Source of the DNA: Phycomyces blakesleeanus NRRL 1555(-)
Lineage: Eukaryota; Mucoromycota; Mucoromycetes; Mucorales; Phycomycetaceae
NCBI RefSeq assembly: GCF_001638985.1
Contig: NW_017265163.1
Span: 445,001 to 481,941 of the forward strand
Direction of reading: 5' to 3'
Length of the DNA: 36,941 bases
The number at the start of each line of letters is the position of its first letter. Within the stretch, counting starts at the first letter, position 1. The notes beneath the pieces are model-generated. The model did no database searches. It saw only the letters and a program-made list of their open reading frames with translations, and was not told the DNA's origin. Both the position numbers and the translations under genes were made by a program. Positions 22,400 through 32,982 of this stretch are shown in pieces.

Positions 22400-24120
22400 T
22401 TTTATCAGACACGGATTTAATATGAAATGTCAAATTGGAAAATATGCTCCCTGGTTAAGAATTGTAAAAGATAGATGGAAAAGAAAATATATCCTTATTA
22501 TAAGAGCTGTATCTTGTCAGGTTTAATAAAATATATATATTTATTCGATTTATATGAGATTTTCAAATATATTTAACTGAAATAGAACGAAACTAAGAAT
22601 CTTATCAACTAAGATTTTAATAATTTTATTTGATGTTGGAATATCAAGTTTTATTAAAAAAGAAAAAAAGAAAAACACTATTATACAAAAAACACTTAAC
22701 AACTTATTGAGAACAAGTATACATTCTAAATATCAGTTAAATATTGGATATTAATAATAATAATAATAATAATAAAAATAAAATCCAAAGAAAAGCAAAA
22801 AAAATATAATTAAATATTAAAAACAATTTATCCTTCACTTGTTTATTGAATTTTTTTAAACATCTGCTTTGATTCGATTAAATCAAATCCGTTTTTATAT
22901 AAATTTATTTTATTTATAGATACGGAGTCTTTGTTCCCTTTAATTCTCTTTGATATTTGTTTATTCTTATTGTGTTTAAAGAAGACATTGCAATTGCGAT
23001 TTATATCAGTTTACTCTTATGATACCCCTGACTTAAACAATCGATATATATATTGAAGATTGTTCTGTAATATATACTTTTCTTTGATTGTATTCTATAT
23101 GTTTGATTATTTCTAAGAACATCTCTAACAATCAGATAATTTTATCTTTTCTTAAAAACAAACATCACAACTCTAGATAAAAAAATCACTTCACCCATCA
23201 GTTCAATTTAGTTTTTTTTTAACATAAATTATGGGAGTATTTGCATCAATAAATTTTAAATCCTTGTCGAAGTTGCCACAAAGATAAAAAAAAGACTATA
23301 TTTTTTCCATAAAATAAAATAATTCAGACTTGTGAATATAACGCTTTACTAAACTTTTATATTTCAGATAGAAGCTGATATAAATTTGACTGTTTGATAT
23401 GCGAAGATATCAAATTTTAAAATTAAATATATAGAACAAATAAAAATAAAATGTTAATAAATAATATAAACAAAGAAAAATAATTAAAGAAGGCTTGTAC
23501 TAGTTTAAAAGCCTTGATTAATACAATAAAAAGAGAACCTGGTTTGGTCAGGTAAAATTCAATATATATATATTATAGTCATTATACATGTATCCGATTA
23601 GTTTCTGCGCTTACTTTAAATATAGTTCAGACGATAAAACGATTGTGAGGTTACACGTAGATAGTAAATAGAAGAAGCTTCTTTTATAAAAACATATAAA
23701 TATAATAATATAGTTTGTACTTAAACTATAAACTCTGAGCCACTTTACTATACTCAGATATTTTCTTATAATAAACCATGTGTTTCACAATTGAATACAT
23801 ATATATCACAGATATATATTATTTTCGGGAATGTTTTCCGTAATATCTGAGTTAGTACTCACTTGAAGCTGCTAACAGTCCAAATTGGGAATTATAATAG
23901 AGGTCGCAAATCACATAAATACAGTGTACACATAAATGTTACCTAAACAGTTCTTTTGTGTACATTATACTTTTCCTACAAATGGCCTGATGTTTTTGTT
24001 TAATAAAACACAAAGCCTTGTATGAAGTAGTCGCACTTTATTAAACGAGTGAATCTAAATCAAATTATGCAGTAGCATATATCAAATGTTTCTTGTTGAA
24101 ATTTTTAAATATGAGTAAGA
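22400..24120. other. AT-rich region before the tandem array
   Basis: Very AT-rich DNA without a supported gene. It has an (AAT)n run at about 22751-22776. An 11-bp perfect inverted repeat, ACTCAGATATT (23752-23762) with AATATCTGAGT (23842-23852), may be another small foldback element. TGTACAC/GTGTACA arms occur at 23925-23964. The region ends abruptly at the first array unit. Confidence 0.5.
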
Positions 24121-24370
24121 GCGTCATTGGGATCGAAGAAGGTGTTGGAATTATGGTGGTATGAATACTATATGACTTGGAGAGTTGAAGGTCAGCTCTG
24201 AGAATGGTGACATATAACACTTTAGGTATAGAGAAATATTGTATATGACTTCCGAGTGTTGAGGTTTTATTATATGGCCATTATTTCGATTTTTATTTTT
24301 CAGTGATTATAAAATAAAAGAATAATATTGTTGGTGGTGGCGATTCTGGTAGTTTTGTAAAGTTGATGGC

Positions 24371-24397
24371 GGGATGGTGGGATGGCGGGATGGAGGG
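24371..24397 (+). repeat. G-run block, quadruplex-capable, in unit A
   Basis: Four GGG runs spaced by six bases (GGGATGGTGGGATGGCGGG, then ATGGAGGG) give a canonical G-quadruplex pattern on the + strand. The same block recurs in units B, C and D. Confidence 0.8.
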
Positions 24398-24449
24398 AAC
24401 ATAGGAAGAGGATTCACGCCATCGTTAAATAGAATTTTTATTTTATTTT

Positions 24450-24611
24450 GGTTACGGCGCAGTGAAGACCACTTTAATATACCGTCCTCTCTGGGCGATT
24501 ATAAGTGAACACTAGACGGTCTTTAAATCTATGTATGGGTAACAGTATCCCTGTCAATGGACCCTGCTATGTTCTTTTAGCTTAAGGATACACAAAGCTG
24601 TCTGCGCAACC
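24450..24611 (+). ncRNA. Structured core D1, unit A (candidate RNA or hairpin element)
   Basis: The 162-nt core is closed by GCGCA near the 5' side and TGCGC near the 3' side, extended by GGTT/AACC around a bulge. Inside, AGACGGTCTTT (24514-24524) pairs with AAAGCTGTCT (24594-24603): ten pairs, one G-U and one bulged base. CACTT/AAGTG can form an upstream arm, and GGG...CCC a small hairpin inside the main loop. The related core D2 in the same unit keeps this stem with compensatory changes. Transcription is not shown; a tRNA-like A box resemblance in D2 has no B box. Equivalent copies lie at 28631-28792 and 32821-32982. Confidence 0.45.
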
Positions 24612-24774
24612 AATTGGTAATACCAATTTACAAAAAAGTGCATTCTGTCCGAATTATCGAGTAGAATCCTTAGGTTGTAAAAAGACACAAAAAGAAATAG
24701 ACAATATGTATATTTTGTATCAGTGCAGCAATTGTATTGGTAGACAATTGGGCGTATGTGCATATGTGCGTATG

Positions 24775-25190
24775 TGCGTGTGTTGGATAAAAGAAAAGAA
24801 AAATATATGATAGTAAGCCCAAAATATGATAGCAAGTTATATATATATATAGTTTGGGAGTAGCTTCTGGTGTGTAACCGTATATTGAATAAAAGGAAAA
24901 TAAATATATATGATAATGTATCCAAAATATGATAGAAGCTCGTATATATATATATTTCGGGAGTAGCTTTTGGTGTGTGTCCGTGTGTTGAATAATAATA
25001 ATAAAATATACAAGATAGTATATCCAAAATATGATAGAGGCTCGTATATGTATATAGTTCGGGAGTAGCTTCTGGTGTGTGCCAGTGTGTTGAATAATAA
25101 TAATAACATATATAAGATAATGTATCCAAAACATGATAACAGTTTATATATATTTAGTTCGAAAGTTACTTTTGGTTTATGAATATCACC
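24775..25190 (+). repeat. 102-bp minisatellite in unit A
   Basis: About four copies with period 100-103 bp. GGGAGTAGCTT recurs at 24856, 24959 and 25061, and a worn copy (GAAAGTTACTT) at 25161. Each copy also has TCCAAAATATGATAG and GTGTGTTGAATAA. Because the period is close to a multiple of three, all three minus-strand frames stay open for 90-191 codons, which explains the repetitive ORFs here. I regard them as non-coding. The equivalent stretches in B and C end near 29370 and 33560. Core D2 lacks this minisatellite. Confidence 0.9.
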
Positions 25191-25978
25191 CTTTTCATTT
25201 TGACTCGGTAATATTTTTCTGTAGGCTCTTGCTTTTTTGGTGTAAAATGTTTGATGCTTTTTGATCCAATTTCATTAAGTATAATTATAGAAGAATGTGT
25301 ATGGATCTGGATAGTGTGTTATTTATGAAACATACTAGAAAACATAGTTTAAATTATATTATTATATATAGCTTCTATCATACATTAAAAGTATTAACAA
25401 AAATATAAATAACAATGCGATTGTGAATGATTTGTAAATATATACCGTGGAATAAAAATCGGCTATAGAAGTATATTCCAATATATCTTGTATTATTATC
25501 TATAGATTAAACCCAATCTAATTTTAATTAGAATCTTGAGGAGACAGGATATATGAACAATTTTGGAATTATTTGAGAGAGGTATGATACAAGCTATATA
25601 TTTATAAGAAAGCAAAACTATTATTACTAGCATATATGTTTTTACGATATTATTATCTTCTGGATTCCGAAGGCCCAAGATTGTCAGAAATATCCCTTCA
25701 GTCCAGATCGAGCTCAATAGGCGGCCGATCCGGACAGGACCATATTGCTGATATAACATATTCGGTTTTTATTGGTTAACTGAAATTATAGTTCTTATTA
25801 ATCATACATATGTTTTATTTTTATACTGGGCCGACTTCTGTCTACTATGAAATGTAATATTATATGAATGACGATTCCCAAAAGGAATGAATATTCTCAA
25901 AAAGGATGACGGGATGGATGAATGGGGGAATGTAGAAGGAGGATGCAAGCCACCGTAAAAAAAAGTTTTTTTTGTTAT

Positions 25979-26141
25979 GATTATGGCGCAGTGAAGGCCA
26001 CTTTAATATATCATCCTGTCTGAGCGATTGTAAGTGAGAACTAGGCGGTTTTTAAGTCTATGTATGGGGAACAGTATCCCTGTCAATTGATTCTGCTATG
26101 TTATTTTAGCTTATTGATACACAAAAACCGCCTGCGCAACC
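25979..26141 (+). ncRNA. Structured core D2, unit A (paralogue of D1)
   Basis: The 163-nt paralogue of D1 lies 1.53 kb downstream in the same unit. GCGCA/TGCGC closing arms are unchanged. The main stem is AGGCGGTTTTT (26043-26053) with AAAAACCGCCT (26123-26133), eleven perfect pairs. Compared with D1, an A-U pair has become G-C and a C-G pair has become U-A. The G-U pair is now G-C and the D1 bulge is paired. The conserved single-stranded part includes CTATGTATGGGGAACAGTAT. Equivalent copies lie at 30160-30322 and 34350-34512. The surrounding similarity between D1 and D2 extends from about 24370/25905 to about 25440/26400, with the minisatellite absent from D2. Confidence 0.45.
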
Positions 26142-27300
26142 AATTGGTAATAACAGTTTACAAAAAAGTGCATTCTGTCCGAATTATGGATTATAATCCT
26201 TAGTTTGTAAGAAAATATAAAAGGAACATACAATCAAGTATATTTTGTACCAGTTCAGCCAATATATTGGTAGACAATTGGGTGAGTGTGCGTATGTGTG
26301 TGTGGTGGATTAAAGAAAAGACATATATATAGTATCTGTCACACATTTAATATATTAATAAAAAGAAAAAAACAATGCGATAGTTAATGATCCATCGAGC
26401 TATTTCGTGGATTAAACTGTTATAAGAACATATTAAATTAATTCCTATTTAGTTTATATAATTTTCAGTAAGATACTATATCACTACAAAAAAGGAGCGA
26501 TTCAGAGAGTGATTTTAAAAGCTATTATAAGCATTCTTTATAATCACTAGTTGAATTGCCAATTTTTTCTTAGTGGATCTATTTCTAATAAAGATCTCAA
26601 GCAGTGCGATGAACATGATGTCAGTTTATTAGAGTGTTCAGAATAATTTTTTTTTCTATATGCGCTTTCTTTCTTTCATAACATTTAATTATATAACTAA
26701 AAGTTAATTCTATGATATATATTCCATATCAAAACCTTTATATAAAGTATAGATTCCTTTTATTCTTATATGTTTTATTAAAACATTCTTGTTATTATAT
26801 TTGCTTATTATCTAATATAAAAACCCGATACTCTCAATATTATATATTACTATGCCCAGTTGTGAAAACTTTTAGTTCTCTTGTAATACATTTATATATA
26901 TAATCTAAGACTAGATATCTGCTCTTATCGACTATAGCAATTCGGTAAATAAAAAAAAAACTAATTGCATTTTAAACATGTCAATAATATTTTTAATTTA
27001 TGAGACTTGCTTTAATAAAAAGCTGGGATAATATAAAGAGTCTCTTGATATGCTCTTATAGTCTATACATATATATATATATAGACCACTTTCTCTTTCA
27101 TATTCCAACTAAAGTGGTACAGTTTTACAACCTTTCTTTTAAGAAATAGTATATTAATATATAACATATGTGTCAAGTAAATTTTTATATAAAATCAATT
27201 CACGAAAATGGGTAGCCATATAAGAAATTCGGGTTTTTAAAATGAAAGTCTTTATATTGCTTCTAATCAGAGCAATCAATCCATTGATCTACAATTTTCT

Positions 27301-27605
27301 ATGCATGCTGCTATGTCATCATCTAATGACGAAAGCATAAAATTTTTTCACAGTTATTTAGTAAGAGTGCCAGCCAGACCATCTCTGTTTTCCTCTTGTG
27401 CATGGTAAGTCTATTATTTCCTTTTCATTTGTGTTGAGGGAGTAGTATAGTCTATAGATATACTAATCTTGACCTTTTTTCTATGTGAATCAGCGGCGTG
27501 TCGGATGGATGGGTGTTGGTGTGGTGTGGATGGGGGGGGGTGTGGTGGGTGTGGTGGGTGTGGTGGGTGTGGTGGGTGTGGGGTAGTTTAGTTTCCCCTC
27601 TCTAG
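27301..27605 (+). CDS. Spliceable short ORF in unit A (doubtful)
   Basis: Exon 27301-27404 starts MHAAMSSSNDESIKFF and continues SYLVRVPARPSLFSSC. It ends at a GTAAGT donor. The 89-base intron carries a perfect TACTAAT branch-like site at 27461, 26 bases before the last base of TGAATCAG at 27493. Exon 27494-27605 reads on through a 9-bp GTGGGTGTG repeat (VWWVWW) to a stop, giving 71 aa in total. Units B and C have the same first exon at 31480 and 35671. The G-run after GTGGAT has 9, 6 and 7 G in A, B and C, so the frame of exon 2 changes in C. The splice signals may belong to a non-coding transcript. Confidence 0.25.
27531..27583 (+). repeat. 9-bp GT-rich minisatellite with G-run, unit A
   Basis: A run of nine G is followed by four copies of TGGGTGTGG. 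Unit B has six G and four copies; unit C has seven G and three copies. Regular GGG spacing makes it quadruplex-capable on the + strand. The copy-number differences mark it as unstable. Confidence 0.92.
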
Positions 27606-28058
27606 TTAGTTTACGTAGTGGGTAGTCTTTAGATATAGCTTTCGTTTATCCCTTTAGCTTAGCTTAGATTGATAGTTTCGTTCCCTGTTCACCTTTTATT
27701 TTTTAAGCCCATAGCTAGCCTCACACCCCAGCGTTCCCGATCTCCTCCCCACTCCGTTCTCTTCCACGAAGTCAGGACAGGTCTACGCCCTGTGGAGGAT
27801 GGATCCGCCTTTATAGGTGGTGAACTAAGATTCTGACGATATATTTGAATATTAATAAAATTTTTTTTTAAACCATTTTTGTCTGCCCATAAATACAATG
27901 TCTGCTTTACAAATGATTGAGAGAAACACTTTATTATTAGAAGAAAACTGAATAAAACAATGCGTGAGAACAATAATATGAGTTTATTTTTTATTTAAAA
28001 ATATCAAGTTTTAATAGTAGTGTATTTTTTATATGGGCGAGAAGTGGGCGGTGTGAGT

Positions 28059-28123
28059 GGGTGGTCCGTGTGGGTGGTCCGTGTGGGTGGTCCGTGTGGG
28101 TGGTCCGTGTGAGTAGTCAGTGT
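28059..28123 (+). repeat. 13-bp GT-rich minisatellite, unit A
   Basis: Four copies of GGGTGGTCCGTGT plus one degenerate copy (GAGTAGTCAGTGT). Unit B has one more copy than A and C. The + strand is again the G-rich one. Confidence 0.92.
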
Positions 28124-28630
28124 GACAAAGTTTTGACATTCATGGCGCATGCTAATGACGAGAGATTAACATCGCGAGACTTTTTGTTAGGTGGCGTCCG
28201 CTTGGTCTAGACCCAGTCGCGTAAAAGTATACTGAAAAGCGTGAGCTTTGAAAATTATGTCCGATGGGATGGAATTAGATGGGATGGGATGGAATTGAAT
28301 GGCATCATTAGGATCGAAGAAGGTGTCGGAATTATGGTGGTATGAATACTATATGACTTGGAGAGTTGAAGGTCAGCTCTGAGAATGGTGGCATATAACA
28401 CTTCAGGTATAGAGAAATATTGTATATGACTTCCGAGTGTTGAGGTTTTATTATATGGCCATTATTTCGATTTTTATTTTTCAGTGATTATAAAATAAAA
28501 GAATAATATTGTTGGTGGTGGCGATTCTGGTAGTTTTGTAAAGTTGATGGCGGGATGGTGGGATGGCGGGATGGAGGGAATGTAGGAAGAGGATTGACGC
28601 CATCGTTAAATATAATTTTTATTTTATTTT

Positions 28631-28792
28631 GGTTACGGCGCAGTGAAGGCCACTTTAATATACCGTCCTCTCTGGGCGATTGTAAGTGATCACAAGACGG
28701 TCTTTCAACCTATGTATGGGTAACAGTATCCCTGTCAATGGACCCTGCTATGTTCCTTTAGCTTAGGGATACACAAAGCTGTCTGCGCAACC
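28631..28792 (+). ncRNA. Structured core D1, unit B
   Basis: Same fold as the unit A copy: AGACGGTCTTT and AAAGCTGTCT arms and GCGCA/TGCGC closing arms are unchanged. The base changes relative to A lie outside these arms (for example GAAGGCC for GAAGACC). Confidence 0.42.
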
Positions 28793-30159
28793 AATTGGTA
28801 ATACCAATTTACAAAAAAGTGCATTCTGTCCGAATTATTGAGTAGAATCCTTAGGTTGTAAAAAGACACAAAAAGAAATAGACAATATGTATATTTTGTA
28901 TCAGTGCAGCAATTGTATTGGTAGACAATTGGGCGAGTGTGCGAGTGTGCGTATGTGCGTGTGTTGGATAAAAGAAAAGAAAAATATATGATAGTAAGCC
29001 CAAAATATGATAGCAGGTTATATATATATAGCTTGGGAGTAGCTTCTGGTGTGTAACCGTATATTGAATAAAAGGAAAATAAATATATATGATAGTGTAT
29101 CCAAAATATGATAGAGACTCGTATATATATATATTTTGGGAGTAGCTTTTGGTGTGTGTCCGTGTGTTGAATAATAATAATAAAATATACAAGATAGTAT
29201 ATCCAAAATATGATAGAGGCTCATATATGTATATAGTTCGGGAGTAGCTTCTGGTGTGTGCCAGTGTGTTGAATAATAATAATAACATATATAAGATAAT
29301 ATAATCCAAAACATGATAACAGTTTATATATATTTAGTTCGAAAGTTACTTTTGGTTTATGAATATCACCCTTTTCATTTTGACTTGGTAATATTTTTCT
29401 GTAGGCTCTTGCTTTTTTGGTGTAAAATGTTTGATGCTTTTTGATCCAATTTCATTAAGTATAATTATAGAAGAATGTGTATGGATCTGGATAGTGTGTT
29501 ATTTATGAAACATACTAGAAAACATAGTTTAAATTATATTATTATATATAGCTTCTATCATACATTAAAAGTATTAACAAAAATATAAATAACAATGCGA
29601 TTGTGAATGATTTGTAAATATATACCGTGGAAATAAAAATCGGCTATAGAAGTATATTCCAATATATCTTGTATTATTATCTATAGATTAAACCCAATCT
29701 AATTTTAATTAGAATCTTGAGGAGACAGGATATATGAACAATTTTGGAATTATTTGAGAGAGGTATGATACAAGCTATATATTTATAAGAAAGCAAAACT
29801 ATTATTACTAGCATATATGTTTTTACGATATTATTATCTTCTGGATTCCGACGGCCCAAGATTGCTGGAAATATCCCTTCAGTCCAGATCGAGCTCAATA
29901 GGCGGCCGATCCGGACAGGACCATATTGCTGATATAACATATTCGGTTTTTATTGGTTAACTGAAATTGTAGTTCTTATTAATCATACATATGTTTTATT
30001 TTTATACTGGGCCGACTTCTGTCTACTATGAGATGTAATATTATATGAATGACGATTCCCAAAAGGAATGAATATTCTCAAAAAGGATGACGGGATGGAT
30101 GAATGGGGGAATGTAGAAGGAGGATGCAAGCCACCGTAAAAAAAAGTTTTTTTTGTTAT

Positions 30160-30322
30160 GATTATGGCGCAGTGAAGGCCACTTTAATATATCATCCTGT
30201 CTGAGCGATTGTAAGTGAGAACTAGGCGGTTTTTAAGTCTATGTATGGGGAACAGTATCCCTGTCAATTGATTCTGCTATGTTATTTTAGCTTATTGATA
30301 CACAAAAACCGCCTGCGCAACC
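30160..30322 (+). ncRNA. Structured core D2, unit B
   Basis: Arms AGGCGGTTTTT and AAAAACCGCCT are retained, and the core appears unchanged from unit A. Confidence 0.42.
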
Positions 30323-32820
30323 AATTGGTAATAACAGTTTACAAAAAAGTGCATTCTGTCCGAATTATGGATTATAATCCTTAGTTTGTAAGAAAATATA
30401 AAAGGAACATACAATCAAGTATATTTTGTACCAGTTCAGCCAATATATTGGTAGACAATTGGGTGAGTGTGCGTATGTGTGTGTGGTGGATTAAAGAAAA
30501 GACATATATATAGTATCTGTCACACATTTAATATATTAATAAAAAGAAAAAAACAATGCGATAGTTAATGATCCATCGAGCTATTTCGTGGATCAAACTG
30601 TTATAAGAACATATTAAATTAATTCCTATTTAGTTTATATAATTTTCAGTAAGATATTATATCACTACAAAAAAGGAGCGATTCAGAGAGTGATTTTAAA
30701 AGCTATTATAAGCATTCTTTATAATCATTAGTTGAATTGCCAATTTTTTCTTAGTGGATCTATTTCTAATAAAGATCTCAAGCAGTGCGATGAACATGAT
30801 GTCAGTTTATTAGAGTGTTCAGAATAATTTTTTTTTCTATATGCGCTTTCTTTCTTTCATAACATTTAATTATATAACTAAAAGTTAATTCTATGATATA
30901 TATTCCATATCAAAACCTTTATATAAAGTATAGATTCCTTTTATTCTTATATGTTTTATTAAAACATTCTTGTTATTATATTTGCTTATTATCTAATATA
31001 AAAACCCGATACTCTCAATATTATATATTACTATGCCCAGTTGTGAAAACTTTTAGTTCTCTTGTAATACATTTATATATATAATTTAAGACTAGATATC
31101 TGCTCTTATCGACTATAGCAATTCGGTAAATAAAAAAAAAACTAATTGCATTTTAAACATGTCAATAATATTTTTAATTTATGAGACTTGCTTTAATAAA
31201 AAGCTGGGATAATATAAAGAGTCTCTTGATATGCTCTTATAGTCTATACATATATATATATGGACCACTTTCTCTTTCATATTCCAACTAAAGTGGTACA
31301 GTTTTACAACCTTTCTTTTAAGAAATAATATATTAATATATAACATATGTGTCAAGTAAATTTTTATATAAAATCAATTCACGAAAATGGGTAGCCATAT
31401 AAGAAATTCGGGTTTTTAAAATGAAAGTCTTTATATTGCTTCTAGTCAGAGCAATCAATCCATTGATCTACAATTTTCTATGCATGCTGCTATGTCATCA
31501 TCTAATGACGAAAGCATAAAATTTTTTCACAGTTATTTAGTAAGAGTGCCAGCCAGACCATCTCTGTTTTCCTCTTGTGCATGGTAAGTCTATTATTTCC
31601 TTTTCATTTGTGTTGAGGGAGTAGTATAGTCTATAGATATACTAATCTTGACCTTTTTTCTATGTGAATCAGCGGCGTGTCGGATGGATGGGTGTTGGTG
31701 TGGTGTGGATGGGGGGTGTGGTGGGTGTGGTGGGTGTGGTGGGTGTGGTGGGTGTGGGGTAGTTTAGTTTCCCCTCTCTAGTTAGTTTACGTAGTGGGTA
31801 GTCTTTAGATATAGCTTTCGTTTATCCCTTTAGCTTAGCTTAGATTGATAGTTTCGTTCCCTGTTCACCTTTTATTTTTTAAGCCCATAGCTAGCCTCAC
31901 ACCCCAGCGTTCCCGATCTCCTCCCCACTCCGTTCTCTTCCACGAAGTCAGGACAGGTCTACGCCCTGTGGAGGATGGATCCGCCTTTATAGGTGGTGAA
32001 CTAAGATTCTGACGATATATTTGAATATTAATAAAATTTTTTTTTTAAACCATTTTTGTCTGCCCATAAATACAATGTCTGCTTTACAAATGATTGAGAG
32101 AAACACTTTATTATTAGAAGAAAACTGAATAAAACAATGCGTGAGAAAAATAATATGAGTTTATTTTTTATTTAAAAATATCAAGTTTTAATAGTAGTGT
32201 ATTTTTTATATGGGCGAGAAGTGGGCGGTGTGAGTGGGTGATCCGTGTGGGTGGTCCGTGTGGGTGGTCCGTGTGGGTGGTCCGTGTGGGTGGTCCGTGT
32301 GAGTAGTCAGTCTGACAGAGTTTTGACATTCATGGCGCATGCTAATGACGAGAGATTAACATCGCGAGACTTTTTGTTAGGTGGCGTCCGCTTGGTCTAG
32401 ACCCAGTCGCGTAAAAGTATACTGAAAGGCGTGAGCTTTGAAAATTATGTCCGATGGGATGGAATTAGATGGGATGGGACGGAATTGAATGGCGTCATTG
32501 GGATCGAAGAAGGTGTCGGAATTATGGTGGTATGAATACTATATGACTTGGAGAGTTGAAGGTCAGCTCTGAGAATGGTGACATATAACACTTCAGGTAT
32601 AGAGAAATATTGTATATGACTTCCGAGTGTTGAGGTTTTATTATATGGCCATTATTTCGATTTTTATTTTTCAGTGATTATAAAATAAAAGAATAATATT
32701 GTTGGTGGTGGCGATTCTGGTAGTTTTGTAAAGTTGATGGCGGGATGGTGGGATGGCGGGATGGAGGGAATGTAGGAAGAGGATTGACGCCATCGTTAAA
32801 TAGAATTTTTATTTTATTTT

Positions 32821-32982
32821 GGTTACGGCGCAGTGAAGGCCACTTTAATATACCGTCCTCTCTGGGCGATTGTAAGTGATCACAAGACGGTCTTTCAACC
32901 TATGTATGGGTAACAGTATCCCTGTCAATGGACCCTGCTATGATCCTTTAGCTTAGGGATACACAAAGCTGTCTGCGCAACC
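32821..32982 (+). ncRNA. Structured core D1, unit C
   Basis: Nearly identical to the unit B copy; the one difference noticed (GATCC for GTTCC in the loop) does not touch the stems. Confidence 0.42.

Larger units (their letters stand above)
24121..28301 (+). repeat. Array unit A (left edge)
   Basis: First unit, 4181 bp. It joins non-array DNA directly at 24121. The last about 190 bp of the unit (before the next GCATCATTAGG) has no counterpart left of 24121, so the array begins in mid-unit. Its D1 core is more diverged from B and C than those are from each other, for example AAGTGAACACTAGACGG against AAGTGATCACAAGACGG. Confidence 0.93.
28302..32491 (+). repeat. Array unit B
   Basis: 4190 bp. 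D1 is at 28631-28792, D2 at 30160-30322, the spliceable ORF start at 31480, the 9-bp repeat near 31710-31757 and the 13-bp repeat near 32237-32314. Its reference point reads GCATCATTAGG, where A, C and D have GCGTCATTGGG. Confidence 0.95.

Noticed and set aside
25496..25759. 87-codon minus-strand ORF present in all three array units
   Set aside because: Not ATG-supported by any neighbouring signal and conserved only as much as the rest of the unit; its sequence differs by amino-acid changes among A, B and C without sign of constraint.
25979..26000. TGGCGCAGTGAAGG in D2 resembles a tRNA-type A box
   Set aside because: No B box at a suitable distance and no cloverleaf; D1 has a weaker match.
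26482..26520. CACTACAAAAAAGGAGCG looks like a CACTA transposon terminus in each array unit
   Set aside because: No inverted partner or transposase lies in the unit; likely chance in AT-rich DNA.
26905..26935. GATATCTGCTCTTATCGAC resembles the branch-recognition part of U2 snRNA
   Set aside because: The invariant 5' part of U2 is missing upstream, and the match itself is imperfect.
27689..27973. 94-codon minus-strand ORF in array units A and C
   Set aside because: It begins at TTG rather than ATG and is lost in unit B through one base change at that codon.
27531..28123. GT-rich repeats as telomeric DNA or a CRISPR array
   Set aside because: No TTAGGG-type repeat, no spacers between repeats, repeat lengths of 9 and 13 bp, and the locus is eukaryotic.
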